Origin: Flavobacterium sp. FEMGT703F
Lineage (GTDB): Bacteria; Bacteroidota; Bacteroidia; Flavobacteriales; Flavobacteriaceae
Length of the DNA: 64,000 bases
Assembly (NCBI GenBank): GCA_002786385.1
Contig: PGCN01000018.1
Coordinates: forward strand, 186,001 to 250,000
Reading direction: 5' to 3'
A program made the position numbers and the translations under genes. Under the pieces are notes generated by a model. It was given only the letters and a program-made list of their open reading frames with translations. It had not been told where the DNA came from and did not search any database. The first letter of the stretch is position 1. Each line of letters begins with the position of its first letter. Positions 45,145 through 54,886 of this stretch are shown here, piece by piece.

Positions 45145-48100
45145 ATGTCACATCAAAATAAAGAATTCGGAATTTCGAGTTGGGCGATAGACAACAGAGT
45201 AACGGTGTACATTTTCACCTTGCTGATTGTGGTTACCGGTTTGATTGCCTATGTAACTATGCCTCGTGAAGATTTCCCTGAAATCATCGAAAATAAAATA
45301 TATGTTTCTTCTGTTTTCCCGGGTAACTCGGCAGAAGACGTTGAAAAGCTCATCGTTAAGCCACTGGAAAAAGAATTCAAAAACATCAGTGGAATTGAAA
45401 AAATCACCGCCAGCTCTTTCCAAGATTACGGAATGATTATAGTGGAATTTGGTGATAAAGTGGGCATTGAAGAAGCCAAAACCAAAATCAAAGACAAGGT
45501 TGATATTGTAAAAGCCGATACCGATTGGCCGAACTTAGACAACGGCAGTAAAGTAGAACCGAGTGTTTTTGAGTTGAATATTTCGGAAGAAGTGCCGATT
45601 TTGAACATCAACTTAAAAGGAAACTACACCACGCAACAACTTAAAAAATACGGCGAATTGCTTCAAGACGATATTGAAGAAATTGCCGAAGTGAAAAAAG
45701 TGGACATCTTAGGGGTTGACGACAAAGAAGTGGAAATTGCGGTTGATATCTTCAAAATGACCGCTGCTCAAGTCTCTTTCGACGACATCCAAAATGCAGT
45801 GAAATACGAAAACATGACGCTTTCGGGCGGAAACTTAATTTCTCAAGGTTCGCGTAATAATATCCGAATCGTAGGAGAAATTAAAGATCCGAAAGAACTG
45901 GAAAATGTAATCGTAAAATCATACGGCGGTTCAGTATACTTAAAAGACATCGCCAAAGTAAGTTTTAAAGAAAAAGAAAAAACCACTTACGCCCGTGAAA
46001 AAGGGAAAGAAGTGGTAATGTTGAACGTAAAGAAACGTTCGGGTCAAAACATGATTTCGGCTATTGAGCAAGTCAAAGAACGAATCAAATTAGCACAAGA
46101 AAATTACTTGCCGAAAGATTTGAAAATCGACTTGACCAACGATCAATCATCGCGCGTTGAACACCAAGTTGACGAGCTTTCCAACCATATTATTTTCGGA
46201 ATTGTATTGGTAATGATTGTATTGATGTTTACTATGGGATTGCGCAACTCGTTGTTTGTTGGTGCTGCTATTCCGTTATCCATGTTGATGGCTTTCACCA
46301 TTTTATCAGCATTTGGTATGACCTTGAACACTATGGTGTTGTTTGGTTTGGTTATGGGATTGGGAATGTTGGTTGACGACGGTATTGTGGTGGTAGACAA
46401 CGTATTTGCCAATATGAAGAAAGGCATGCCGCGTGTACAAGCCTCGAAAATCGGTATCGGGGAAATCGCTTGGCCGGTAATCTCCTCAACCGCTACAACC
46501 TTAATGGCGTTTTTACCATTCGCCTTATGGCCGGGCACTATGGGTAAATTTATGATTTACTTCCCGTTAACGCTTTCGGTTACTTTGGGCGCTTCGTTAT
46601 TTGTAGCGATGATTGTAAACGCTGCCATGACCGGTGGTTCTATGGATATTGAAGATAGAAATGTAACCAATCGTTCGGCAAAAACGTACTCTATCATCTT
46701 CGGAGCAATAGGAATCCTATTTGTGATTCTTGGGAATGTATACGATTCTAAGTTAGGTCGTGGTATCGGACATTTAGCCATTATTGCCTTAGGCTTAATG
46801 TGGTTGTACAAATGGAAACTGTACCAATGGACACAAGACTTCCAACACGATTTCTTCCCGAGAATGGAAGAAAAATACAAAGCTTTCTTAGCCAAAATAC
46901 TAACCGGAAGAAATGCTTGGTATGCCCTTGGTGGTATCATTGCGATGTTATTCTTGTCGTTTATACTATTAGGTATTTTCCCGAGAAAGGTATTGTTCTT
47001 CCCGGATAATATCCCGAATCAAGCTATCGTATATATTGAATATCCGCAAGGAACCGATATTGAAAAAACCAACAAGGCGACCTTGTTTGTAGAAAAACAA
47101 GTAATCAACATCTTAAGTAAATACATAGACGAAAAAAATCCTAACGAAAACTACTTGGCCGAAAGTATCGTTTCACAAGTGGGTGTTGGTGCCGGAAATC
47201 CGAATGTAGATGCCGGTTCCGCTTCGGAAACGCCTTTTAAAGGAAAAGTAACGGTAAACTTCTCGGAGTTTAAATTCCGCCGCGGCGTAAATACTTCTGA
47301 TGTTTTAGAAGAAATTAGAAGCAAAGTAAAAGGCATCGCCGGAGCTATCGTAACCGTTGAAAAAGACTCTAATGGTCCGCCGGCAGGTTATCCGATCAGT
47401 ATCCAATTAACCGGTTCTAATTACGACCAGATGTTAGTGGAAGCCGACAAAATGATGGCCTTTATCAATAGTAAAAACATTCCGGGTATCGAGAAATTGA
47501 GTGTGGATGTAAACAAACAAAGTCCGGAATTAGAAGTGATTGTCGACCGTGTTAACGCCGGAAGTACCGGAGTTTCTACAGGTCAATTAGGATTCAATTT
47601 GCGTCGTTCGGTTTACGGACAAGAGATATCGACTTACAAAGAAGGTGATGACGACTACAACATCGTAGTGCGTATGCAAGAAGACCAACGCAAAAATGAA
47701 AACATCTTGTTCAACCAATCGCTGACCTTTAGAAATCAAAACAACGGTCAGATGATGCAAGTGCCGATTTCTGCGGTTTCCAAAACAGAGAAAACATATA
47801 CTTATAACCAAATCAAACGCAAAGGATACAAACGCATCATGACGGTGTATTCTAACGTATTGACCGGATACAACGGAGACGAAATCACCAAGCAAATCGC
47901 TACCGAATTGAAAGGGTACAATTTGCCGAAAGGCATCACCTACTCGTTCTCGGGAGTTCAGGAAGAGCAAGGTAAAAACCAAAGCTTCTTGATGTATGCC
48001 TTGTTCTTGGCCATGGCCGGAATCACCATTATCATTGTATTACAGTTCAACTCGGTTTCGAAAACCATAGTGATTTTGTTCACCGTATTGCTGAGTTTCA

Positions 48101-48615
48101 GTGGTGTATTCTACGGCTACGTGATTGCCAATATGGATTTCGTAATCCTGATGACCATGATGGGAATCATCTCACTGGCGGGAATTGTGGTGAAGAACGG
48201 TATCGTATTAATGGACTTCTTCGTCTTGCTTTTAGACCAAAAAGTGCGTGAGAAAGAAGTGGAATCGCATGACGATTTGAACTTAGACGAAATTAAAGAA
48301 GTGATTATCGAAAGTGGAAAATCGCGTTTACGTCCGGTACTGTTAACCGCTTTAACGGCAGTATTAGGGTTGATTCCGTTGGCTATCGGATTGAACTTTG
48401 ACTTCTTTGGCTTGGTAACCGATTTGAACCCGCACTTATATATGGGTGGAGACAATGTAATTTTCTGGGGACCATTGGCTTGGACCATCATCTTCGGATT
48501 GACTTATGCTACTATCCTAACCTTAGTAATGGTACCGGTAATGTTCTTCTTAGTAAAACGAACCAAATATTGGTTGCGCGATCGTAGATTGGCGCGTAAA
48601 GCTTTAGAAGCTTAA
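45145..48615 (+). CDS. RND multidrug efflux pump (AcrB-type inner-membrane permease)
   Basis: A 1156-residue proton-driven pump with the standard two-fold layout: TM1, a large periplasmic domain, TM2-6, then TM7, a second periplasmic domain and TM8-12. The proton-relay aspartates are in GMLVDDGIVVVDNVFANM, and the first turn has YVTMPREDFPEI. The membrane block around residues 520-570 carries extra hydrophobic sequence, so it is longer than E. coli AcrB (1049). Substrates cannot be predicted. It is the last gene of the tetR operon, closed by the terminator at 48634-48664. Confidence 0.94.
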   Translation: MSHQNKEFGISSWAIDNRVTVYIFTLLIVVTGLIAYVTMPREDFPEIIENKIYVSSVFPGNSAEDVEKLIVKPLEKEFKNISGIEKITASSFQDYGMIIVEFGDKVGIEEAKTKIKDKVDIVKADTDWPNLDNGSKVEPSVFELNISEEVPILNINLKGNYTTQQLKKYGELLQDDIEEIAEVKKVDILGVDDKEVEIAVDIFKMTAAQVSFDDIQNAVKYENMTLSGGNLISQGSRNNIRIVGEIKDPKELENVIVKSYGGSVYLKDIAKVSFKEKEKTTYAREKGKEVVMLNVKKRSGQNMISAIEQVKERIKLAQENYLPKDLKIDLTNDQSSRVEHQVDELSNHIIFGIVLVMIVLMFTMGLRNSLFVGAAIPLSMLMAFTILSAFGMTLNTMVLFGLVMGLGMLVDDGIVVVDNVFANMKKGMPRVQASKIGIGEIAWPVISSTATTLMAFLPFALWPGTMGKFMIYFPLTLSVTLGASLFVAMIVNAAMTGGSMDIEDRNVTNRSAKTYSIIFGAIGILFVILGNVYDSKLGRGIGHLAIIALGLMWLYKWKLYQWTQDFQHDFFPRMEEKYKAFLAKILTGRNAWYALGGIIAMLFLSFILLGIFPRKVLFFPDNIPNQAIVYIEYPQGTDIEKTNKATLFVEKQVINILSKYIDEKNPNENYLAESIVSQVGVGAGNPNVDAGSASETPFKGKVTVNFSEFKFRRGVNTSDVLEEIRSKVKGIAGAIVTVEKDSNGPPAGYPISIQLTGSNYDQMLVEADKMMAFINSKNIPGIEKLSVDVNKQSPELEVIVDRVNAGSTGVSTGQLGFNLRRSVYGQEISTYKEGDDDYNIVVRMQEDQRKNENILFNQSLTFRNQNNGQMMQVPISAVSKTEKTYTYNQIKRKGYKRIMTVYSNVLTGYNGDEITKQIATELKGYNLPKGITYSFSGVQEEQGKNQSFLMYALFLAMAGITIIIVLQFNSVSKTIVILFTVLLSFSGVFYGYVIANMDFVILMTMMGIISLAGIVVKNGIVLMDFFVLLLDQKVREKEVESHDDLNLDEIKEVIIESGKSRLRPVLLTALTAVLGLIPLAIGLNFDFFGLVTDLNPHLYMGGDNVIFWGPLAWTIIFGLTYATILTLVMVPVMFFLVKRTKYWLRDRRLARKALEA

Positions 48616-48633
48616 TTTCAGATTTTTAAAATG

Positions 48634-48664
48634 AAAAAGGAACCCGATTTGGGTTCCTTTTTTT
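48634..48664 (+). terminator. Terminator of the efflux operon
   Basis: AAAAAGGAACCC (48634-48645) and GGGTTCC plus T-run (48651-48664) form a strong stem with a GATTT loop. Confidence 0.9.
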
Positions 48665-48685
48665 ATATTGCGCAAAATTTATCTG

Positions 48686-49243
48686 ATGAAAAAAATACTC
48701 TTCCTAATGGCTTTAGTAGTCATTTCCTGCGATGTTAAAGAAGAATTTAAAACGATTACCATAGCCGATAAATATTCGCTTGATATCCCGGATAGTTTTG
48801 AAAAGGTAGACAATCTTAATGATGATGCCTCGTTACAATATCAAAATGCCTTTAAGGAGTTTTATGTGATTGTAATGGACGAACCCAAAGAAACTTTCGA
48901 TACAGCAGTCACTACCAATGACGTAGATATGACTCCGGATTTAGAAGGTTATTATAAAGCCATCCAACTGAATTTGAAAAATGCCATCAAGAACATCAAA
49001 ATCTTTAATGAAAAAAACACTGAAATCAATGGCAGAAAAGCTAAAATATTTTCTGTCACCGGAAATGTTGAAGGCTATGATATTTTTTATCGCTATGCTT
49101 TAGTAGAAGGCAAAAAAGAATATTACCAAATCATGTTATGGACCGAACAAAAGAAAGGCGAGTCGTATTTAGAAACCATGAACCAATCCATCAATTCTTT
49201 CAAGGAATTAATCCGACACGATAAATTATACAAAGGACAATAA
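48686..49243 (+). CDS. Putative lipoprotein of unknown function
   Basis: A 185-residue protein with a signal peptide and lipobox-like ISC (MKKILFLMALVVISCDV), so likely anchored in a membrane. The rest alternates helices and strands, with GRKAKIFSVTGNVEGYDIFYRYA resembling the PsbP-like or DUF1795-type fold of small Bacteroidota lipoproteins; this is a tentative resemblance. The ATG at 48686 is preferred over a TTG at 48668. It lies between two strong terminators and is therefore monocistronic. Confidence 0.7.
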   Translation: MKKILFLMALVVISCDVKEEFKTITIADKYSLDIPDSFEKVDNLNDDASLQYQNAFKEFYVIVMDEPKETFDTAVTTNDVDMTPDLEGYYKAIQLNLKNAIKNIKIFNEKNTEINGRKAKIFSVTGNVEGYDIFYRYALVEGKKEYYQIMLWTEQKKGESYLETMNQSINSFKELIRHDKLYKGQ

Positions 49244-49273
49244 AAAAAGGACTTCAATTGAAGTCCTTTTTTT
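49242..49273. terminator. Bidirectional terminator
   Basis: A perfect palindrome (AAAAAAAGGACTTCAATTG and its complement) with T-runs on both strands. It closes the lipoprotein gene on the plus strand and the MORN-repeat gene on the minus strand. Confidence 0.92.
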
Positions 49274-49291
49274 GATTGCCGTAAAAGCAAT

Positions 49292-49636
49292 TTATTTGTT
49301 CACTATCGCTTGTTGCGCCCAAGACTTAACCGCAGCTACACGACTATCTGAATAATCTACTTCGCTCAAAGCTTTATCATTCCAGAAAAACCATTTTCCG
49401 GATTTGGCACCGTTTACATACTCTCCAATAGATTTTTTATTGCCTTGCTCATCAAACGCAATCCACTGACCAGTTAGTTTACCGTCTTTAAAATATCCTT
49501 GTTGTTGTACTTTACCATTATCGTAATAATAAGTAGCCTTAACCAAATTTCCTTCTTGTTCTAAAACCGGCTTAGTGGTTTGGGCAAAACCAACTCCAAC
49601 CAGTAAAAACGCTCCCAAAATCAATATCTTTTTCAT
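49292..49636 (-). CDS. MORN-repeat-like secreted protein (YwqK-type)
   Basis: A 114-residue protein with a signal peptide (about 1-18, ending VGFAQ) and three MORN-variant repeats: YYDNGKVQQQGYFKDGKLTG, FDEQGNKKSIGEYVNGAKSG and FFWND. Such repeats occur in many Bacteroidota exported proteins, and also in the YwqK antitoxin of Bacillus, but nothing here shows a toxin partner. It has a strong promoter at 49670-49699 and its own terminator. Confidence 0.82.
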   Translation of the reverse strand: MKKILILGAFLLVGVGFAQTTKPVLEQEGNLVKATYYYDNGKVQQQGYFKDGKLTGQWIAFDEQGNKKSIGEYVNGAKSGKWFFWNDKALSEVDYSDSRVAAVKSWAQQAIVNK

Positions 49637-49669
49637 AATCGTAGGTTTTAATTGTTTACATTACAGAAA

Positions 49670-49699
49670 CAAATATAGATATTATTTTACATTAAACAA
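49670..49699 (-). promoter_or_regulatory. Promoter of the MORN-repeat gene
   Basis: On the minus strand, TTG (49699-49697), 19 bases, TATATTTG (49677-49670). This is a full match to the Bacteroidota consensus, with a leader of about 27 bases to the ATG at 49636. Confidence 0.8.
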
Positions 49700-49750
49700 A
49701 CTTTTGCTTAACAATTTGGTAACATTGGAGAAAATTTAACATTGGCTCGC

Positions 49751-49776
49751 AAAAAAGCCCCGCAAAAAACGAGGCT
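49751..49776 (-). terminator. Terminator of the TlpA-like gene
   Basis: AGCCCCG (49756-49762) and CGAGGCT (49770-49776) form a stem with one mismatch. On the minus strand it is followed by a T-run. Confidence 0.75.
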
Positions 49777-49801
49777 CTATATCGATCAGATAATGAGGTA
49801 A

Positions 49802-50794
49802 TTATTTCACCAAACCATCCAATTGAGTTTTTAATTTAGGATTTGACGGACGCGCTGCATCGGCATCAATCACTACTCCTTTGGGATCAATCAAGATAAA
49901 ACGTGGAATTGATTCAATCCCGAAAGCTTTGATAAAATCAGAATTCCAGTTTTTATCAGCAAACAATTGGGTACCACCCAATGCCTTTTCGGTTACAAAG
50001 GTTTTCCATTTTTCATGGTCTTTATCCACATCTACAGAAATGCTCACAAACTCGATGTTTTTCCCGTGGTAACTTTTTTCCAACTCTTTCAAAAACGGAA
50101 TCTCTGCTCTACACGGTCCACACCAAGTCGCCCAAACGTCTACATAAACATATTTTCCTTTTAAGCTTTCCAAAGACGTAGTGCCGCCTTTGTGATTTTC
50201 ATATACAAAATTGGGGGCCGCTGTATTGTTAAGCTTTTTGTTGGCCATAATTTGAGTATGGTATTGTTTTAATCCGTTCAAATTGGCTTCCAGGCTATTC
50301 TTAAATAAGGTCGCAAAATTGGCTTCTAGAGCCGCTTTTTCTAACCGAGCGGTATCAGCATTTCTTTTCTCTTCAATGGCTTTGTTGAAATTGGCTTCAT
50401 CCAGAGCCAACATACTGTCAAAATCGATTTTTTGATCAATCAAAGTTTGTGCGGCCAAGAAATTATTTTCTTTAGCACCGGTGCCCGAAAACTGCAAAGT
50501 TGCGTCAAACTTAGTAGCATCTAAAGTCATTTTTAAATCGTATCCCGGTTTTAAAAACAACTGCGCATATTCGTTTCCGTCAAAAAAAGTATACATTCCT
50601 TCTTTGATAGTAAAAGTCGACTTGAACACACCTTTGTCATCGGCTTTAATTTCCTGGATGTTTTTTCTGCCTTCACGCAAATAAACCACATCGCCTTTAC
50701 GGTTGGTAATATCAACTTGAATCGTCATAGTTTCCTGAGCGAAAATGGTCATCGAAACAAAAAACAACAAAGCTGCTGAAATCCAATTTTTCAT
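49802..50794 (-). CDS. TlpA-like thioredoxin-family protein with N-terminal DUF4369-type domain
   Basis: A 330-residue exported protein. After a signal peptide (about 1-19, ending TIFAQ) comes a beta-rich DUF4369-like domain (about 20-110), a helical linker, and then a TlpA/ResA-type thioredoxin domain (about 190-330) with the active site WATWCGPCRAEIP and cis-proline FGIESIPRFILID. It should reduce or shuffle disulfides in the periplasm. The ATG at 50794 starts the signal peptide and is preferred over an upstream one at 50878. It is divergent from aspS. Confidence 0.9.
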   Translation of the reverse strand: MKNWISAALLFFVSMTIFAQETMTIQVDITNRKGDVVYLREGRKNIQEIKADDKGVFKSTFTIKEGMYTFFDGNEYAQLFLKPGYDLKMTLDATKFDATLQFSGTGAKENNFLAAQTLIDQKIDFDSMLALDEANFNKAIEEKRNADTARLEKAALEANFATLFKNSLEANLNGLKQYHTQIMANKKLNNTAAPNFVYENHKGGTTSLESLKGKYVYVDVWATWCGPCRAEIPFLKELEKSYHGKNIEFVSISVDVDKDHEKWKTFVTEKALGGTQLFADKNWNSDFIKAFGIESIPRFILIDPKGVVIDADAARPSNPKLKTQLDGLVK

Positions 50795-50907
50795 AGTAAT
50801 AGATTTTAATTTAGAAGAATCAAATATAGCTTTTTTAAAATCTTCTGCTGAAATTACTGCCAAAAATTTCGAGTCCATTTTAGACTCTGTAATTGATTTT
50901 AGTTTTT

Positions 50908-50915
50908 TACTTTTG
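50908..50915 (+). promoter_or_regulatory. Putative -7 box of aspS
   Basis: TACTTTTG, followed by CAACC, fits the consensus and lies 50 bases before the aspS start. Confidence 0.5.
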
Positions 50916-50965
50916 CAACCGTGACCCGAAGGTCAAATTTTAGGAACAAAAAAACAGCTATTTAG

Positions 50966-52720
50966 ATGTATAGAAGTCATAACTGCGGTGCGCTCAACAG
51001 CGCTGATATCAATAAAGAAGTTACCCTGGCCGGCTGGGTGCAAAAATCTCGTGACAAAGGATTCATGATTTGGGTGGATTTGCGCGATCGTTACGGCATT
51101 ACCCAACTCATTTTCGATGAGCAAAGAACGGACAAAGCTGTTTTCGACAAAGCCAAATCTTTGGGTAGAGAATTTGTCATTCAGGTGAAAGGCACCGTCA
51201 TCGAACGCGAGTCTAAAAACCCGAACATGGCAACCGGTGACATTGAAATATTGGTATCGGAATTAAACATCTTAAACGAAGCTTTACTACCGCCTTTTAC
51301 CATAGAAGATGAAACCGACGGTGGCGAAGACATTCGCATGAAATACCGCTATTTGGACATCCGAAGAAATCCGGTAAAAAACTCCTTATTGTTCCGTCAT
51401 AAAGTTGCGATGGAAGTACGCAAGTATTTATCCGACTTAGATTTTTGTGAAGTAGAAACGCCATATCTCATCAAATCAACTCCGGAAGGCGCACGCGATT
51501 TCGTGGTGCCGAGCCGAATGAACGAAGGCCAATTTTACGCCTTACCGCAATCGCCTCAAACTTTCAAACAATTATTGATGGTTGGCGGCATGGACAAGTA
51601 TTTCCAAATTGTAAAATGTTTCCGCGACGAAGATTTGAGAGCCGACAGACAGCCGGAATTCACCCAAATCGATTGTGAAATGGCTTTTGTTGAGCAAGAA
51701 GATATTTTAAACGTTTTTGAAGGCTTAACCCGTCATTTATTAAAGGAATTAAAAGGTGTTGACGTAGCCCAATTCCCTCGAATGACCTACGATTACGCCA
51801 TGAAAACTTACGGTAATGACAAACCGGACATTCGTTTTGAAATGAAATTCGGAGAGTTAAACGCTGTGGCCCAACACAAAGATTTCGGTGTGTTTAATTC
51901 AGCCGAATTGGTCGTTGGAATTGCCGCACCAGGCTGTGCTTCCTACACGCGCAAAGAAATTGACGCCTTGATTGATTGGGTAAAACGTCCGCAAGTAGGT
52001 GCTTCAGGAATGGTGTATGTAAAATGTGAAGAAGACGGAACGTTCAAATCTTCGGTAGATAAATTTTACGACCAAAGCGATTTGAAAAAATGGGCCGAAG
52101 CCACCAACGCCAAAGCCGGTGATCTTATCTTGGTATTATCCGGTAACGCGCATAAAACCAGAACCCAACTTTCTGCCTTGCGTATGGAAGTAGCCACTCG
52201 TTTAGGCTTGCGTAAACCGGACGAATTTGCTCCGCTTTGGGTAGTGGATTTTCCTTTGTTGGAATGGGACGAAGAAAGCGGTCGCTACCACGCTATGCAC
52301 CATCCGTTTACTTCGCCTAAGCCGGAAGACATGAGCCTTATTGAAACCGAACCGGGTAAAGTACGCGCCAACGCTTACGATATGGTGTTGAACGGAAATG
52401 AAATTGGCGGTGGTTCAATTCGTATACACGATAAAGCATTACAAAGCAGAATGTTCAGCTTGCTAGGTTTTACACCGGAACAAGCCGAAGCCCAATTCGG
52501 ATTCCTGATGAATGCGTTCCAATTTGGCGCCCCGCCACACGGTGGATTGGCTTTTGGTTTAGATCGATTGGTAGCTATTTTGGGCGGACAAGAAACCATC
52601 CGCGACTTTATCGCTTTCCCTAAAAACAATTCCGGACGCGACGTGATGATTGACGCGCCATCCGCTATTGACGAAGCTCAGTTGCAAGAATTACACATCA
52701 AATTGAACATATCGGAATAA
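50966..52720 (+). CDS. aspS: Aspartate--tRNA ligase
   Basis: AspS charges tRNA-Asp. The 584 residues have the bacterial layout: an N-terminal OB fold ([20 protein letters not shown]), the class II catalytic core with motif 2 [18 protein letters not shown], the bacterial GAD insertion (about 295-410), and motif 3 [19 protein letters not shown]. The presence of both AspS and AsnS suggests AspS is the discriminating type, which charges only tRNA-Asp. A strong terminator follows. Confidence 0.96.
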   Translation: MYRSHNCGALNSADINKEVTLAGWVQKSRDKGFMIWVDLRDRYGITQLIFDEQRTDKAVFDKAKSLGREFVIQVKGTVIERESKNPNMATGDIEILVSELNILNEALLPPFTIEDETDGGEDIRMKYRYLDIRRNPVKNSLLFRHKVAMEVRKYLSDLDFCEVETPYLIKSTPEGARDFVVPSRMNEGQFYALPQSPQTFKQLLMVGGMDKYFQIVKCFRDEDLRADRQPEFTQIDCEMAFVEQEDILNVFEGLTRHLLKELKGVDVAQFPRMTYDYAMKTYGNDKPDIRFEMKFGELNAVAQHKDFGVFNSAELVVGIAAPGCASYTRKEIDALIDWVKRPQVGASGMVYVKCEEDGTFKSSVDKFYDQSDLKKWAEATNAKAGDLILVLSGNAHKTRTQLSALRMEVATRLGLRKPDEFAPLWVVDFPLLEWDEESGRYHAMHHPFTSPKPEDMSLIETEPGKVRANAYDMVLNGNEIGGGSIRIHDKALQSRMFSLLGFTPEQAEAQFGFLMNAFQFGAPPHGGLAFGLDRLVAILGGQETIRDFIAFPKNNSGRDVMIDAPSAIDEAQLQELHIKLNISE

Positions 52721-52745
52721 ATATCATATTCTCATTTTAACAGAG

Positions 52746-52784
52746 CGCCATCATTTAAAAATTTACAAATGATGGCGTTTTTTG
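52746..52784 (+). terminator. Terminator of aspS
   Basis: CGCCATCATTT (52746-52756) pairs perfectly with AAATGATGGCG (52767-52777), followed by a T-run. The loop is 10 bases. Confidence 0.92.
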
Positions 52785-52888
52785 TTTGCATTTTTAGAAT
52801 ATTTCAAATATTTCATTGAAAATCATTCAATTAAAATTTTAATTTATTGTTGTTTTTTTATTTTTTTTAAGACAATTTGTTGGCTATG

Positions 52889-52919
52889 TTGCAAATAAGT
52901 ATATCTTTGAGCATTATTA
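52889..52919 (+). promoter_or_regulatory. Promoter of the cold-shock gene
   Basis: TTG (52889-52891), 20 bases, TATCTTTG (52912-52919) fit the Bacteroidota consensus. The leader to the ATG at 52938 would be only about 12 bases, unlike the long cold-shock leaders of E. coli. Confidence 0.7.
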
Positions 52920-52937
52920 ATTTTTTTTTATTACAAA

Positions 52938-53138
52938 ATGCGCACAGGTAAAGTAAAATTCTTTAACGAATCAAAAGGTTACGGTTTTATTACTGATGAC
53001 GAATCAGGAAAAGACATTTTCGTACATGCTACCGGAATCAAATCAGAAGGTTTGAGCGAAGGTGACAAAGTATCTTACGAAGAAGAAGAAGGAAGAAAAG
53101 GTAAAGTAGCCGCTCAAGTAGTAGCTATCGAAGACTAA
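52938..53138 (+). CDS. Cold-shock-domain protein
   Basis: A 66-residue single-domain OB-fold nucleic-acid-binding protein. Both RNA-binding motifs are present: KGYGFI (RNP1) at about 14-19 and DIFVH (RNP2) at about 27-31. The start [14 protein letters not shown] is typical. It probably binds single-stranded RNA and melts secondary structure, either constitutively or on cold shock. It is monocistronic, with a promoter and terminator on either side. Confidence 0.95.
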   Translation: MRTGKVKFFNESKGYGFITDDESGKDIFVHATGIKSEGLSEGDKVSYEEEEGRKGKVAAQVVAIED

Positions 53139-53167
53139 TATATATTATTTTTTGATTACCTAGGTTT

Positions 53168-53198
53168 AGCGCTCCGAAATTCGGGGCGCTTTTTTTTG
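53168..53198 (+). terminator. Terminator of the cold-shock gene
   Basis: AGCGCTCCGA (53168-53177) and TCGGGGCGCT (53181-53190) form a 10-bp stem with one G-U pair and a 3-base loop, then a run of eight Ts. Confidence 0.9.
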
Positions 53199-53277
53199 GC
53201 CTTTTACGTCCTTATTTAAAATCAGTTTAAATAAACATTTTTAAAGGAATAAATAACAAACGTTTAGCCATTCATTT

Positions 53278-53307
53278 TTGCGAATTCAATATTGCAACGT
53301 ATATTTG
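53278..53307 (+). promoter_or_regulatory. Promoter of the nuo operon
   Basis: TTG (53278-53280), exactly 19 bases, TATATTTG (53300-53307). This is a full consensus match, with a leader of about 27 bases to the nuoA ATG. It is the best promoter in the window. Confidence 0.85.
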
Positions 53308-53340
53308 TGGCTATTTTAAATACACCTAAATTTTAGCCTT

Positions 53341-53706
53341 ATGCAGTCTAATCAATTAGATTATTTACCAATCCTGATGCAAGCAGGTTTAGCCGTAGGA
53401 TTCGTGGTGTTAACCATTATCGGCTCCAGTTTTTTAGGACCGAAAAGACACTCCAAAAGCAAAGACAAAAACTTCGAATGTGGTATCGAATCTGTAGGTA
53501 ACGCCAGGATTCCGTTCTCTGTAAAATATTTCTTGGTGGCTATCCTCTTCGTTCTTTTTGATGTAGAGGTGATTTTCTTATACCCTTGGGCCATCAATTT
53601 CAAAGATTTAGGCATGGAAGGCATGATCAAAATGGTCATCTTCATGTCGCTTTTACTGGTAGGTTTCTTCTACATCATCAAGAAGAAAGCATTGGAGTGG
53701 GAATAA
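53341..53706 (+). CDS. nuoA: NADH-quinone oxidoreductase subunit A
   Basis: A membrane subunit of complex I, next to the quinone-binding region. The 121 residues have three hydrophobic helices and the conserved FECGIES motif in the loop between helices 1 and 2. The DVEVIFLYPWA segment in helix 2 carries the conserved acidic pair. It is the first gene of the nuo operon. Its spacer to nuoB (100 bases) is an AT-rich repeat run. Confidence 0.95.
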   Translation: MQSNQLDYLPILMQAGLAVGFVVLTIIGSSFLGPKRHSKSKDKNFECGIESVGNARIPFSVKYFLVAILFVLFDVEVIFLYPWAINFKDLGMEGMIKMVIFMSLLLVGFFYIIKKKALEWE

Positions 53707-53806
53707 TTACTATTAAATTTTAGATTTCAAATATTTGAAATGTTTTGAAATCTTGGATCAATGTCTGTTAAAAATAATATTTGATATTTAATATCTTATA
53801 TCTGAA

Positions 53807-54349
53807 ATGGAAAATAAAACAAATATGGTCGCTCCACCGGAAGGAGTAGTTGGTGAAGGATTCTTTGCTACTAAGCTGAATGATGTTGTAGGTTTAGCCA
53901 GAGCCAACTCGCTTTGGCCATTACCGTTCGCTACTTCATGTTGCGGAATTGAATTCATGGCTACGATGGCTTCTCATTACGATTTGGCGCGCTTTGGTTC
54001 GGAAAGAGTAAGTTTCTCTCCACGTCAAGCCGATATGTTAATGGTAATGGGCACTATCTCTAAAAAAATGGCGCCTATTTTACGCCAAGTTTATGAGCAA
54101 ATGTCGGAACCAAGATGGGTAATTGCCGTTGGCGCTTGTGCTTCATCAGGCGGTGTTTTCGATACTTACTCTGTATTGCAAGGCATTGACAAAGTAATTC
54201 CGGTTGACGTTTACGTGCCGGGTTGTCCCCCAAGACCGGAGCAAATTGTAGACGGTGTTATGCAATTACAAGAATTGGTGAAAAACGAATCGGTTCGCCG
54301 CAGAAATTCACCGGAATACAAAGAATTATTAGCTTCTTATAACCTATAA
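53807..54349 (+). CDS. nuoB: NADH-quinone oxidoreductase subunit B
   Basis: A 180-residue peripheral subunit that holds the N2 [4Fe-4S] cluster, the last in the chain before quinone. The cluster cysteines are visible: the unusual tandem pair in FATSCCGIEF, then VGACASSGG and YVPGCPPRPEQ. Three short spacers (nuoB-C, C-D and E-F) show tight coupling in this operon. Confidence 0.97.
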   Translation: MENKTNMVAPPEGVVGEGFFATKLNDVVGLARANSLWPLPFATSCCGIEFMATMASHYDLARFGSERVSFSPRQADMLMVMGTISKKMAPILRQVYEQMSEPRWVIAVGACASSGGVFDTYSVLQGIDKVIPVDVYVPGCPPRPEQIVDGVMQLQELVKNESVRRRNSPEYKELLASYNL

Positions 54350-54350
54350 T

Positions 54351-54869
54351 ATGGCTTTAGAAACGGCTTACATACAAGACAAATTGGCGCAAGCTTTCGG
54401 CAACAATGTACTGAATTTTGAAATGAAACGCGATATTTTCACTTTCGAAGCTACGCCAAACACCATACACGAAGTGATTCGCTTTTTGAAAGAACAAGAA
54501 GATTTAAACTTTCACTTTTTAACCGATTTAACCGGAATCCACTTCCCGGACAACGATGCCGAACACCAATTCGCTGTAGTGTACCAAATGCACAATTGGA
54601 TTGAAAACGTTCGCATCCGCGTGAAAACATTTTTGCCGGATCCGGCAGAAGTAGCAACGGTAACCGACTTGTTTTTGTGTGCCAACTGGATGGAAAGAGA
54701 AGCCTGGGATTTCTTCGGAATCAATTTTAAAGGTCATCCACAGTTGAAACGCATATTGAATATGGAAGAGATGGTTTCTCACCCGATGCGAAAAGAGTTC
54801 CCGATGGAAGACAGCGGAAGAACCGACAAAGACGACCGCTTCTTCGGAAGAACACCAGCTAATTGTTAA
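54351..54869 (+). CDS. nuoC: NADH-quinone oxidoreductase subunit C
   Basis: A 172-residue peripheral-arm subunit of the 30-kDa family, starting one base after nuoB. The signature WMEREAWDFFGINFKGHPQL is followed by RILNMEE and the C-terminal FPMEDSGR. It is not fused to nuoD here, unlike in E. coli. Confidence 0.95.
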   Translation: MALETAYIQDKLAQAFGNNVLNFEMKRDIFTFEATPNTIHEVIRFLKEQEDLNFHFLTDLTGIHFPDNDAEHQFAVVYQMHNWIENVRIRVKTFLPDPAEVATVTDLFLCANWMEREAWDFFGINFKGHPQLKRILNMEEMVSHPMRKEFPMEDSGRTDKDDRFFGRTPANC

Positions 54870-54886
54870 ATCAATACACATTTCCA

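Noticed and set aside
49292..49636. Toxin-antitoxin system based on YwqK-like MORN repeats
   Set aside because: The protein is exported, there is no partner toxin gene next to it, and it has its own promoter and terminator.
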